A stretch of DNA of 64,000 nt, taken from assembly GCA_021777055.1 (NCBI GenBank), contig JAIQZO010000020.1:44244-108243 (forward strand), read 5' to 3'. The translations under genes were made by a program, and so were the position numbers. Source of the DNA: Candidatus Anammoxibacter sp. (GTDB taxonomy: Bacteria; Planctomycetota; Brocadiia; Brocadiales; Anammoxibacteraceae). Below, piece after piece: positions 43,853 through 53,914 of this stretch (its first letter is position 1; the number at the start of each line of letters is the position of its first letter). The notes under the pieces were generated by a model, which was given only the letters and a program-made list of their open reading frames with translations, ran no database searches and was not told the DNA's origin.

Positions 43853-45370
43853 TTATTGGTTGTTATTCTGCTCCTGCTTTTTAGACAACATTGTAAGTGC
43901 CCATTCCATAATACGCTTACGCATGTCATGATCCCAAAAAGATTTTGCAATTGTTCCAAAAAAGACTAATGAGATAACAATTGCCAGTTCCAGAAACCTG
44001 CATTTACCGTACATTTCATGATAAAGATATAGTGTAAATATGGTTCCGAAAATCACCCCCAGACCAACGCCTATATTTTTCTTTGGAAATAGTTCTGAGA
44101 CTGGTATACCGTGTCGTAAGTGATATGGTATGGTAATAACAAAACTGCCTATGATTAAAGCAAAGATCCACACGCTAACAACTGCAGTGCCACCATATAG
44201 TTTTCCCAAAAGTAAACCCAAACCTAAGTTTAGTAAAGTTGTTATAATATGACCATATGTAATCCATTTTAATTCACCTATTCCCAGGTTTACAAAGAAG
44301 GCAGGACCTGCAAGTATATTTAGAAACCATCCGAATGACAAAAGGATAGAGTACAGGACAAACGTTTTTTCATAGTGCCCAATCCAGACGAGTGAGATAA
44401 TAGGTGCAAATGCTACAATTGCCGCAAATAAAGGTAACGCGATAAAAAAAACCATGTTGTATGAGTCTTTGTAGATCTTCTGTATCGTGTCCCTGTTCTT
44501 TTCATGTAAATCCGCAATGGCCGGTACAAGTACCTGATTTGCTGAGATAATAATCCTGCTGATTTGTAAAACCATCCGGCTCGCCATTTCATAAAATCCA
44601 GTGGTTGCCAGGCCGCTGTATTTTGTTAAAATGGCTTTAATAATAAAATCATTTATCATCTGGCAGGCAGAGATCACCTGTATATTTGCGCCGTAACCCA
44701 CCATCTCTTTGTACAATTTATATTTCCATCTGTAAGGGACGAGGGGAAGCAAAGGGAAAAAATGTTTAAGTGTCAGCCAGCTTGCGGTCAACACAAAGAA
44801 TGATTGTATAAGGTTTGCATATGCAACTCCCATCAGGTCAAACATCGGAACGAGTATGAAGCAAAGTAACAAATGTAAGACCCAGCTTAACATGAGTAGT
44901 ACACTTTTTAGATCAATCCGTTGCCGACCTTCCAGTCCTGCAAGGAAAACTGTGGCAACGACCATCATCCACATTGCTATTAAACCGTACGGTAGAATTG
45001 CGATTGCATCATCAATATTATTCGCCGGGATAACGAATGAAAGAAACAATGATGCAAAAATATAAACGATAAAAAGAATAAGGCCAAAAAATACCGCCAT
45101 TGCAATAACTGCAGTCTGAATAATATTTGAGGCCTTTTCTTCTTCTCCATGGGCAAGATATTTTGCCACAAACCTTACTACGCATGCCGCATAACCAAGA
45201 TTGGCGACGTTCGCAACCGAAACCGTTGCAAGTACAAGAGACCATACTCCTAACTTTTCAGCGCCGATGGTCTTATATAAGAATCGGTAAAGTATGAAAA
45301 AAACCAGAGCAACTACAAGTACCTGCATCACTGACATAAAAGCGTTTATAAATACTCTTTTTTTCTGCAT
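43853..45370 (-). CDS. Polysaccharide flippase (Wzx-like, MOP superfamily)
   Basis: The 505-residue protein has about 12-14 hydrophobic helices spread evenly, opening with ALVFFILYRFLYKTIGAEKLGVWSLV, which is typical of Wzx/RfbX-type flippases. They move lipid-linked sugar units across the membrane. It follows the FkbM methyltransferase gene on the same strand. The group with the upstream radical SAM gene looks like a surface glycan or glycolipid locus. A charged and Gln/Asn-rich tail ends the protein. Confidence 0.88.
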   Translation of the reverse strand: MQKKRVFINAFMSVMQVLVVALVFFILYRFLYKTIGAEKLGVWSLVLATVSVANVANLGYAACVVRFVAKYLAHGEEEKASNIIQTAVIAMAVFFGLILFIVYIFASLFLSFVIPANNIDDAIAILPYGLIAMWMMVVATVFLAGLEGRQRIDLKSVLLMLSWVLHLLLCFILVPMFDLMGVAYANLIQSFFVLTASWLTLKHFFPLLPLVPYRWKYKLYKEMVGYGANIQVISACQMINDFIIKAILTKYSGLATTGFYEMASRMVLQISRIIISANQVLVPAIADLHEKNRDTIQKIYKDSYNMVFFIALPLFAAIVAFAPIISLVWIGHYEKTFVLYSILLSFGWFLNILAGPAFFVNLGIGELKWITYGHIITTLLNLGLGLLLGKLYGGTAVVSVWIFALIIGSFVITIPYHLRHGIPVSELFPKKNIGVGLGVIFGTIFTLYLYHEMYGKCRFLELAIVISLVFFGTIAKSFWDHDMRKRIMEWALTMLSKKQEQNNNQ

Positions 45371-45464
45371 ACTATTAGTTTGAAACTCTGGGGATGGCTA
45401 TTTTCTTTACGTTTTTACTCGTTTAGATAATGGCGGTGTTTATCCCAAGTTTACCCCAAAATCA

Positions 45465-46397
45465 TTATCTTGCAGACGGTGCAGGCTTATTCTTTTTAGG
45501 TATAAATAGGAGGTTGCCAGGTTTGTCAGGCTCATACTGTTCCTTAATCGTATGGGGAACTATCTTACCATTACTAACCTCGTATGCTGTGTAATCCATC
45601 TCTTGAATGCTTATAATTACATCACGTGATTTTGTAACGCCCGATATCTCATAATCACCAACCTCTAATAAAACAAAAGGCTTGTCTCTGATTAATGTCT
45701 CTTGCGCCCCTTTTAAAACATCACTCTCTGATGACTCTGCATCTATTTTTATAAAATCGACCTTTTTTACATTTTTTTCTTTTAATACATCATCAACTTT
45801 TCTAATCTTTACAGTGAATTCCTCCTCAACCTCTATTGGCCTTCCTTTTTTTCTTGCACCATTTGAGGAATTATATCCACAATTGAAAATCCCATAGTCA
45901 TAAAACGTTGCAATAGATTCCGTACTTCCGGCCGCACAATTACTAAGTGCAACGTTTTTACACCGTGAAAAATCTACAACATTTTTTTTTAGATTAAGAT
46001 ATGTACGGGGTGTAGGTTCAAACGAAAGAACTTGTCCATTACTGCCTACAAGATAACCGCCAAGCAGTGTAAAAAAACCAAAGTGTGCTCCCACGTCAAC
46101 AAATGTCATCCCCTTCTTGAGAAAATTTAACATAAAAATGCAGACATCCTCTTCAAAATATTGCCATCTCCATATTCTTGTTGAGACTTCCTCTGGTAGT
46201 ACCACCCACATTTCATCTCCCCAGAAAGTTTTTGCCTTTAATTCCCCTGCTTTCTTTTTAATATTTAAAAGTTTTGGCATAAACATTTTTCTTGGAGATA
46301 GAATTGTACGTGTAAGTACTGATCTGTTTGCTTTTTTTATAAAATAGTGTAATTTCTTTTCTGCCTCTACCGTGTCATTAATATTATTTGCGTACAT
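45465..46397 (-). CDS. FkbM family methyltransferase
   Basis: The 310-residue protein has a SAM-binding Rossmann domain. Its motif I is FVDVGAHFGFFTLLGG (about 96-111), followed by VLSFEPTPRTYLNLKKNV, then VDFIKIDAESSESDVLKGA and LLEVGDY. This is the FkbM pattern of O-methyltransferases acting on sugars or lipids. ATG 46397 overlaps the last base of the stop of the decayed gene upstream. It sits in a minus-strand set with a flippase and a radical SAM enzyme. The acceptor is unknown. Confidence 0.9.
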   Translation of the reverse strand: MYANNINDTVEAEKKLHYFIKKANRSVLTRTILSPRKMFMPKLLNIKKKAGELKAKTFWGDEMWVVLPEEVSTRIWRWQYFEEDVCIFMLNFLKKGMTFVDVGAHFGFFTLLGGYLVGSNGQVLSFEPTPRTYLNLKKNVVDFSRCKNVALSNCAAGSTESIATFYDYGIFNCGYNSSNGARKKGRPIEVEEEFTVKIRKVDDVLKEKNVKKVDFIKIDAESSESDVLKGAQETLIRDKPFVLLEVGDYEISGVTKSRDVIISIQEMDYTAYEVSNGKIVPHTIKEQYEPDKPGNLLFIPKKNKPAPSAR

Positions 46398-46852
46398 TAA
46401 GATGATACCTTGTCCTTGATATTATGTAACAATCCAGTATACAGTAGTCTGGATCCAGAATTCAGAATAGAAAATGAATACGTTTCCAACAATTTACTGA
46501 CTTCTTCAAGATTTAATTGTTTCTCTTTAAAGTTGCCATACCCTAAGTTATGGGCCAAAATGAGATAATAGCGAGACTTTTCTAAGTGAACCTTGAGCAA
46601 TATTAAGATAGCGAACTTTGTCTGCTTTACCTTTTTTCTTAAAACCGTCAGCTATATTTGCTAGAATTGAAATTGATGATCTTCGTAGTTGATATGTCAA
46701 TTTATAAATTTCCTTTTTAGGAAATAACTTTCTAAACATATAAACTAAAAGTTCAAACTAGTGAGCTTTTTGTCATACTATTAAATCTTGAAATGTACGT
46801 GCCGGTTTTCTCGTTCTGAATTCTGTTTCCTGGCTCCTGAATTCTTATTCAT
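46397..46852 (-). pseudogene. Decayed four-helix-bundle (23S rRNA intervening sequence) protein gene
   Basis: The family pattern can be followed through several frames. An ATG at 46852 leads into the KPARTFQDLIV and QKAH segments with TGA in place of the expected Trp codon and TAG after the His. FPKKEIYKLTYQLRRSSISI and ANIADGFKKKGKADKVRYL then follow in one frame. The third part, KSRYYLILAHNLGYGNF, is in another frame. At least two nonsense codons and one or two frameshifts are needed, so the gene is inactive. Members of this family are often found between polysaccharide genes as well as in rRNA. Confidence 0.8.
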
Positions 46853-46875
46853 TATTACACTGAATAGTTACGATA

Positions 46876-47958
46876 TTATTTATTAATAAGCTCTTTCTTC
46901 TGTTCCCTGGATTTCATAAAAGCATGGTGATTGCGCACACAAGCAGCACATGATGAATTAGGCCCCTGTTCTTTAAGCTGTTTTCTAAAATTAATATAAA
47001 CCTCACCATTCCAGACTTCGTCAAAAGGTTTTTCAAAAATGTTTCCCATGTTTACGTCCTTTTCAAGTAGAACACAGCACGGTACGACATTTCCGCAATA
47101 GTCAACATGCAGTTCTGTATATGCTTGGAAACACCAAAGAACACTACCTTTCTCAAAGTTTGCCACTCGTTTTTCAGGAAGCATCTTTTCCAGTGCAGTG
47201 TCTACATCTTTCCTCTCTTCATCAAATAACCATGCATTGGCTGAAGGAATAAATGGGTTATCAAAGATAATGTCATCCACTCCAATCTCCTTTGCCATTC
47301 TTTTTGCTTTATCTATTTCATGCTCGTTTTGCTTCATAACTATGAATTGCCATGCCGCAAACGGTAGTTTTAACCCCCTTTTTTTTCGTTTCTCAATAAG
47401 TTCCTTTACATTTGCAATTACTTTATTAAAATCTCCGCCTCTTCTGTATGCAGAATATGACTCTTCTGATGCTCCGTCTATTGATAAAATCAGATGTTGC
47501 AGACCCGCGTCAAGCATCTTGTCTACATATCCCGGCTTCGGCAGATTGAAATTTGTATGGATTATTGATCCAATTCTGTTGTCGGTCAGGTAACGTATCA
47601 TCTTAAAAACATCCGGGTTAAGAAAAGATTCTCCGTTTGCAGATAAGATAACAGTAACGCACTTATCCTTTACCTGGTCCATTATTTTTACAAAATTTTC
47701 ATAAGATAACATTCCACGTTTTCTCTTTGTTGACCAAGCATCAGTTGGGCAGCAAACACACTTAAGATTGCAAATATTGGTCAATTCAAGAGAAAGAATC
47801 CTTGGATAATAATTTAAATAAGCAGGTCTACGTTTATGTGTTAGCTGAGCAAGTGTCGTGTTTAAGAATCTTAACGGTGTCATATTGTATCTGAAATTCC
47901 TGTAACGATAACCCCACTGCCGTTTGAATTTTGTATACCCGGAGTCAATATATTTCAT
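46876..47958 (-). CDS. Radical SAM/SPASM domain protein
   Basis: The 360-residue protein has the cluster motif CNLKCVCC (C63, C67, C70) after LSLELTNI. The core continues with SANGESFLNPDVF and LILSIDGASEESY, and a C-terminal SPASM-like region VPCCVLLEKDVNMGNIF followed by CAACVRNH. ATG 47958 is preferred, with GAGG 5 nt upstream; a start 15 codons earlier has no ribosome site. This type is frequent in lipid, sugar and capsule loci. It heads the minus-strand set that includes the FkbM methyltransferase and flippase. Substrate unknown. Confidence 0.88.
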   Translation of the reverse strand: MKYIDSGYTKFKRQWGYRYRNFRYNMTPLRFLNTTLAQLTHKRRPAYLNYYPRILSLELTNICNLKCVCCPTDAWSTKRKRGMLSYENFVKIMDQVKDKCVTVILSANGESFLNPDVFKMIRYLTDNRIGSIIHTNFNLPKPGYVDKMLDAGLQHLILSIDGASEESYSAYRRGGDFNKVIANVKELIEKRKKRGLKLPFAAWQFIVMKQNEHEIDKAKRMAKEIGVDDIIFDNPFIPSANAWLFDEERKDVDTALEKMLPEKRVANFEKGSVLWCFQAYTELHVDYCGNVVPCCVLLEKDVNMGNIFEKPFDEVWNGEVYINFRKQLKEQGPNSSCAACVRNHHAFMKSREQKKELINK

Positions 47959-48757
47959 TTTAACCTCACTTTCTGCCGCTCCACATTTTTTTATTACAAA
48001 CAAAAACTAAACGTATACTCAAAGTGATCATAAATGTCAAATCTCTAACCACTTTAAATATAGATAATTTCTATGCAAGAATTATCTATTCAATCTATTG
48101 TAACATTTTCACATTATTAAGGGTAACCATAATTAATAGGGATAATCAGTCACCATATCAAGAAAGAATTCTGTCCCATTTATTCAGGTTTTGAAATTGC
48201 TTTTCAACTCAATGGCAAAATTTCTAGTTGTAATGAAAAAGGCATTAATTACGATGAAAATTACAAGCGAACAGCACATAGTTAATGAAAAAAAATAAGA
48301 AAATTTGGTGAATAATATTGACAAAATGAATCTTAAAATCGATTGGAATAACCACAAATAGCGTTGTTAATGTAAACGGCATTAGGGGCATATGTTATAA
48401 CGTATACCTACCTTTTGCAAATTAATAGATCAATCTTGTTTTGTAAGGAAATACCTGACACTGTTTGTTACGCTCACCCATACAAATTCTACAGATGGTA
48501 ATCTTGTTTATATTGACAAGAATTAATGATTGTGGTATATGTCGTATAGTACCGCGATGGGATTAGATAATTTTTATCTTTAATCTAATCTTTTGCTAAT
48601 AATGTTAGAATAACTAAGGAAATTCTGATATTACAAAATACTCAATCGGACAAAACTGAAATTTTTATGTTTTTTTTGCAATATAAAAAAAGAGATAATG
48701 TTTCATTCAGATTGATGGATAATTTCGCATTCAAAGTCTTAAGTAAGGGGTAAACAT
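47959..48757. other. Divergent intergenic region
   Basis: About 800 AT-rich bases lie between the minus-strand radical SAM gene and the plus-strand giant-protein operon. They should hold promoters in both directions. No repeat, RNA gene or coding frame could be supported. AAGGGG at 48746-48751 is a probable ribosome site for the first operon gene. Confidence 0.5.
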
Positions 48758-49111
48758 TTGGAATATTTACCACTAATCTTAGCCGGTCCTATTTTAAGGC
48801 GTGTGGTACCAAACCTTGTAACGGTTTGGATTACGTCTAAAGGGGCACGTACTGTAAAATTGTCTGTTTGGAAAGGGAAAAGAGAAACCGGGATAAAACC
48901 AACTGTTTTTCATGAAAATGAAGACAACCTTGATTTGACCGGTACAACAAATACCCTTCGCATTGATGATAATCTCCATATGGCAGTTCCTGCTGCTATA
49001 CGTAAAACAAACCCACTTGTTTCTGTACAAGTTTATTCTTACAATTTTGCCCTTGGCAACTCCAACGGAAACTCTTTTGTTGAAAAGGAAGATCTCAATC
49101 CATTTCTTTAA
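48758..49111 (+). CDS. Stand-alone relative of the PhoD-like N-terminal domain
   Basis: The 117-residue protein starts at TTG 48758. Its first 100 residues resemble the N-terminal domain of the PhoD-like protein encoded at 58591: LPLILAGPILRRVVP with VTVWI here, and LPLVICGPILRSVSP with VTVWVA there, each followed by DDNLH/GEHLH before the next strand. It stops before any phosphatase motif. It looks like a free beta-sandwich adapter domain or a truncated duplicate. It is the first gene of the large operon. Confidence 0.65.
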   Translation: MEYLPLILAGPILRRVVPNLVTVWITSKGARTVKLSVWKGKRETGIKPTVFHENEDNLDLTGTTNTLRIDDNLHMAVPAAIRKTNPLVSVQVYSYNFALGNSNGNSFVEKEDLNPFL

Positions 49112-49193
49112 ATTTAAGGAGAAAGAATAACTAAGAAAATTCGCACTTCGTTAATACTTAACTGGACAAAACTGATTAATTAAACCTATAAAA

Positions 49194-49418
49194 ATGAAAA
49201 CAGAATTAGAAGCTCGTTTAAAAGAACTAAAGGAAGAGTATCGAAAAGGCCAGGAACGATTACTTGTTTTAGATCAAGAGACTACTAACTTAAGCAATAC
49301 TATGCTCCGCATAAGTGGTGCTATTCAGGTAATAGATGAATTACTTAGCGATGATGCGTCTGGAAATTCCATTCCTGTAAATAATGGCCTTGAAATTCCT
49401 AAAGATTCTGAAAAATGA
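49194..49418 (+). CDS. Small coiled-coil protein
   Basis: The 74-residue protein is mostly one long charged helix with heptad leucines (LEARLKELKEEYRKGQERLL, then LSNTMLRISGAIQVIDELL) and a short disordered tail. It is likely a coiled-coil oligomer or linker. It lies between the PhoD-N-like gene and the 1469-residue gene, on the same strand, so it probably belongs to the operon. No family name is recognised. Confidence 0.7.
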   Translation: MKTELEARLKELKEEYRKGQERLLVLDQETTNLSNTMLRISGAIQVIDELLSDDASGNSIPVNNGLEIPKDSEK

Positions 49419-49495
49419 CATTAGTAACCTTTTGAATAAATCATTTCAGGTTATTCAACTGTGTTTTATTTGGAGAACTTAGAGAACAAAATTTT

Positions 49496-52400
49496 ATGGC
49501 AAATCCTATTTCTAATATTCCTATCTTGTTATTTCCGTTGAAACTTGAGACCAGATTTGTAAAAGATGAATTATGGATTAGAGTATTTCCTGATGAGGTT
49601 TTTTTACAAAGCCATAATCCTGATCTGACCGAGGAAGAGAGAACAGATGCAATAGCATTTAAAGAACAAACATCAAAAGAACAAAAAAAACTGGCGTGGG
49701 AGAAATTGGTTACCAAACATGGTGTATATCGTTCTTCATGGATAGCTCAAATCAGTAGTGAGGAATTAGCTCGTCAGGCAACCAATGAAAAAGAAATAGA
49801 ACAAGAGCCTTCGTTTTATTTTAAATGGCTGCCGGATAGGTTAGTTTTTTATATATACAAAGAGGGTGACCAAAAACCCACTTATGAAGGAGATGGTTCT
49901 GTTATAGATCGCGAAGGATTGACTGTTTTGGGTGATGGCGATGAATGGCTTCAAGATTTTGATAAGGCTATACAAGCCGGTATGGGAATAAAAATCAAGA
50001 TAAACTCAAGTGATACAAAATTTGAAAAAGTAATTGTTAGTGGGTTTCGTCATGATAATGATCCCCTGGTTCCCGCCAAAGGCCTGGCGGACTTGTTCGA
50101 CAATCATCGATACACAGAAGGATTCTCATTCTTGAAACATGGTACACCTACCAACAATACAGAAAAAACAAAAAGTGGATATTCTGCTCGGGACGAATTT
50201 GAAGTAGGGAATAGTTATGAATATGCAGTAGATGGATTAGATCTCGAGATGGATGCGACAAATACAATTGTGCCTGACATCCATTCCATAACAGCTGGTA
50301 AATACTTGTCCAGTAGTTTAGGATTTGAAACGAACCATTTAAAACATGTTCAGCATGCAGATCAAAAGCCATCCATGCTAAACGAGTTATATCAAAAAGC
50401 TAGTTGGTTTGCTTTGGGAGCACAGCCCATTTTCATGCTTTTTGGTAACCAGATGAGTAGCGAAACTCATGAATCCATATGGCATCACTATTCCAAATAT
50501 GTTAAATCCAGAGGGTTGTATTCAGCACTGAAGATAGGTAAACAACCCTATGGTATCCTCCCGGTTATGAATATTAGCAATGTGTTTTTACCTGAAAATA
50601 AGGACATACGCGATAGTGACAGCTTATTCGATAAGATGATAGTCATTTTTGCTCAATTGATGAAGCGATGGCTCTTGATGGTAAAAGGGGATCATCATCA
50701 GGTTCCAAGATTACAGGGGAATGATACACATGAAGAAATTCTGAAGATATTGAGTATGCAGGAATATTCCAGCAGTTATCAAATCCGTGCAATGGAGTAT
50801 AGATCTTCAAGAAAAAAGTTATATGAGTTTCTCGAAAAACCTCCCGCAAATAAACCCATATTAGAGTTCATGAAAGGTCTGGGTGAAGATTATGCAATAG
50901 TGTGGGAAAACATTGCATCACTTACAGACTTACTAGATAAAGACGATCAAGAGCTATCTGAAGAATTAGATCAATTTCTCCGTGCACCTATGTTAAGTCT
51001 AATAGAAGGAAATGCTAATCTGGTTGGATTTCAAGAAGAAAGTTCCATAATTACAGATCATCGAGGAAATATGATTACAACGGGAAACAATACTGATGAT
51101 GCTTTTTCCTTTACGCAGGAAGATTTAAGCAATTTTCAAGATTTCATCAATGATATCAAGAAGCAAAAGGATAATGAATTAGTTCAATACAAAGGAGATC
51201 TGAGCTTATTTACAGATCTTTTTTTAAGAAGCTATACGAATGCTTGCCAATTATATTATCGCAATATAGTTTTTGATTTGTCTATTGAAGACACCTTGTC
51301 AGGAAGCAAACACTTTAATAGTGTTACTATAATCAAAAAAGAAGGTACTACCGTCAAAAAAGGGGAACCGGTAATTCAAATCCTGGATGTAAATTCAAAT
51401 GCTATTACGGTCAAAGCGCCTTTTGATGGAAAGATCAAAAAAGTACTGATAACAGAAAATGAGAATATTGCGCCAGGTATACCTCTTTTTACCTTGATTG
51501 ACGAAACAAAGTATAAGGAAATAAAAAGCTCATTTATAACCTTGGGCCAACAATTAATAGATTCGAGTAATGCAATTTTAGAAGGTAAAGAAAGAAAAGA
51601 CGCGCAGAAAAAAGCAGTTGGTGAAACCATTGATCTAAACAGTTATCGATTGGATGCCTGGATTACCTCATTGGCCGTACGCCGAATTGAAGAAATGCGA
51701 AGTAAACCTGATTATGAAAAAGGTATCTATTTTGGTGCATACGGTTGGATTGAAGATTTAGAAAAAGACCCCACCCCAGTGGACCATACCTCCCTCACTG
51801 ATATCTATCGTGAAGAAGGGGGGATTATTCATACTCCTGGACCAGCACAGACCGTTGCTTCGTCTGTTTTTAAGAACTCTTTTTTATCCCATAAAGAAGA
51901 GGTGCAAAGTAATCCTTTTACTATAAATCTTACCTCTGATCGTCTGCAAAAAAGCCAATTTTTATTAGATGGTATCCGTCAGGGACAGCAATTAGAGGCA
52001 TTGTTAGGCTACCAATTGGAGCGTCATCTTCATGAAAATGACTTACATCAGGAAATTTATACACTACGAAAAGCATTTCCGCTACATGAGAACACTACCG
52101 GGGGTAGTACAGGTTTTGTGAATTTAAGTGTCATTGATGGGTTAAAAGCTATTAAAAATAAAGAAACTCTTCCTCCGCAGGTAAAGAAGCATATTGAAAA
52201 ATTGGAAGATACCATGGATGCTAGTCTGGATACGCTTTTTTATGAAGCAGGTTACCAGGTTACGCAGGGTAATTTAAGCCAGGCGGCTGCCGCAATAGAT
52301 GCTACTAAAGGAGAAATTGAACCACCTATAATAGAATCCTTAAAAACAAGAATTCCGGGAACAGGTACAAGTCATAAACTAGTCATGGTATTTCCAACAG

Positions 52401-53905
52401 AGACAGAGCAATACCCTATGGAAAATACTCGGGCGTTCGCTGAACCCAATTTAGAAAAATGGCTGGAAGAAAACATAGGTCCAATGAATCAAATAGGATG
52501 CTTAGTAGAACTTTACAATATACAAGACGATAGTCTGATAGAAAACATAGAGGTTACACTTGCAGATTTGAACATTGGTTACCTTGATTTTTTGTATCTA
52601 AGTGATGATTCTGTCTCCGACGGAGCTAGTGAATTAGAATTGCGAATAAGGAATTCTGTCTTGGAACGGAAGGGAGATCTACCTGCGGAAACGAAATACA
52701 TAATAACTAATGCAGGCCATGGTAATGGTCAATCACTAATGCAAGCCTTGGAGATAGTAAGATATGCTAAAGCACTATTAAGCAAATGTCGTTATCTGAA
52801 ATCGGATGATTTAACTATGGAAAGTGAAACTATTCATTATGATAGAAAAACCTTAGATGAGATAAAAGACAATCGATTATTTCCACTTGTAGAACGTTTA
52901 AAAGAGGTAGTTAAGTCTGATTTGAGACAAAAGAACATATTGACATTTTTGTCGAATCTAGATTTTGAATCAGCGAAAACAGCTTCACTTGAGAAGACGT
53001 TGATAGATACTGATAAGTTGAAGGCCGCTATTGCAGTAAAGATAACTTTATCCGAAGATTTGTTTTCTAAATACAATTCACAACTTTCTTATTACGCTGC
53101 GTTTGAGCACTTGCAGCAAGTGGCGAAGACCCTTTTTGGCGAGACGTTTATTATCCTGCCGCCGGCAAAGGGTTCTGATAATTTTATTCAGGTAATTAAT
53201 GATAAAAAGCAACAACTTTTGATTGGAGATCCGTCTGATGGTACGGCTGATCAGGTATGGGGTCAGGAACGTATTGGGGATTGGATTCAAGGGGTTGCGC
53301 AAGTGCAGGAAAATACAGAAATATTTGAGGATTGGTTGATGGTGGATAACGTTTGGCGGCAAACTATGGGTCTGTCAAGAAATTATAATTACAAGATTGT
53401 ACAAGGGCCAACTTTGTTAAAATACCCTTGGGTTGCCTTATCCAAGAAAGAAATTGATCTTTTACTTGAGAAACAGTATACCTCACAACCTATTTACACA
53501 GATTCCCATAGTGAAGAGACATACCCATTATCAGATGGTACTTATTATCCAGAGAATTGTGAAAGTACAGTTTTATACGCGCCAGAAATGATTACATTGG
53601 AAAAATCCGTCTTTGGATTGGTCATTGAAGAATTCTCAGAACATATTCCCGATGAAAAAATGGATACGGGTTTAAGTTTTAATTATAACACCCCAAATAA
53701 TGAACCACCGCAGGCTATTTTATTAGCCATTCATCCCAACGCAACTATGGAGCGTGATTTCTTTTGGTCTGAAGACGATCTCAGGGATATTCTATATGAC
53801 ACAATTGATTTATATAAGATAAGAATGGTGGATACAGAAGCGATACAGGAATATGGTTATGTATTACCCATGACTTATTGGTTTAATATACCAGAAGGCA
53901 GCTAA
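49496..53905 (+). CDS. Giant conserved protein of unknown function (1469 residues)
   Basis: The protein has no signal peptide or membrane span. Its N-terminus reads IPILLFPLKLETRFV and WIRVFPDEVFLQSHNPDLTEEE, blocks I associate with uncharacterised large proteins in other bacteria; this is memory, not a search. Residues about 612-675 look like a biotinyl/lipoyl-type barrel-sandwich (EGTTVKKGEPV, then VKAPFDGKIKKVLI, ENENIAPGIPLF) without the MKM lysine. Long helical segments follow, and NMTRAFAEP/YLSDD-type motifs occur later. The next gene starts 9 bases after its stop. No enzymatic motif was identified. It is the largest member of the operon. Confidence 0.85.
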   Translation: MANPISNIPILLFPLKLETRFVKDELWIRVFPDEVFLQSHNPDLTEEERTDAIAFKEQTSKEQKKLAWEKLVTKHGVYRSSWIAQISSEELARQATNEKEIEQEPSFYFKWLPDRLVFYIYKEGDQKPTYEGDGSVIDREGLTVLGDGDEWLQDFDKAIQAGMGIKIKINSSDTKFEKVIVSGFRHDNDPLVPAKGLADLFDNHRYTEGFSFLKHGTPTNNTEKTKSGYSARDEFEVGNSYEYAVDGLDLEMDATNTIVPDIHSITAGKYLSSSLGFETNHLKHVQHADQKPSMLNELYQKASWFALGAQPIFMLFGNQMSSETHESIWHHYSKYVKSRGLYSALKIGKQPYGILPVMNISNVFLPENKDIRDSDSLFDKMIVIFAQLMKRWLLMVKGDHHQVPRLQGNDTHEEILKILSMQEYSSSYQIRAMEYRSSRKKLYEFLEKPPANKPILEFMKGLGEDYAIVWENIASLTDLLDKDDQELSEELDQFLRAPMLSLIEGNANLVGFQEESSIITDHRGNMITTGNNTDDAFSFTQEDLSNFQDFINDIKKQKDNELVQYKGDLSLFTDLFLRSYTNACQLYYRNIVFDLSIEDTLSGSKHFNSVTIIKKEGTTVKKGEPVIQILDVNSNAITVKAPFDGKIKKVLITENENIAPGIPLFTLIDETKYKEIKSSFITLGQQLIDSSNAILEGKERKDAQKKAVGETIDLNSYRLDAWITSLAVRRIEEMRSKPDYEKGIYFGAYGWIEDLEKDPTPVDHTSLTDIYREEGGIIHTPGPAQTVASSVFKNSFLSHKEEVQSNPFTINLTSDRLQKSQFLLDGIRQGQQLEALLGYQLERHLHENDLHQEIYTLRKAFPLHENTTGGSTGFVNLSVIDGLKAIKNKETLPPQVKKHIEKLEDTMDASLDTLFYEAGYQVTQGNLSQAAAAIDATKGEIEPPIIESLKTRIPGTGTSHKLVMVFPTETEQYPMENTRAFAEPNLEKWLEENIGPMNQIGCLVELYNIQDDSLIENIEVTLADLNIGYLDFLYLSDDSVSDGASELELRIRNSVLERKGDLPAETKYIITNAGHGNGQSLMQALEIVRYAKALLSKCRYLKSDDLTMESETIHYDRKTLDEIKDNRLFPLVERLKEVVKSDLRQKNILTFLSNLDFESAKTASLEKTLIDTDKLKAAIAVKITLSEDLFSKYNSQLSYYAAFEHLQQVAKTLFGETFIILPPAKGSDNFIQVINDKKQQLLIGDPSDGTADQVWGQERIGDWIQGVAQVQENTEIFEDWLMVDNVWRQTMGLSRNYNYKIVQGPTLLKYPWVALSKKEIDLLLEKQYTSQPIYTDSHSEETYPLSDGTYYPENCESTVLYAPEMITLEKSVFGLVIEEFSEHIPDEKMDTGLSFNYNTPNNEPPQAILLAIHPNATMERDFFWSEDDLRDILYDTIDLYKIRMVDTEAIQEYGYVLPMTYWFNIPEGS

Positions 53906-53914
53906 AATTAATTT

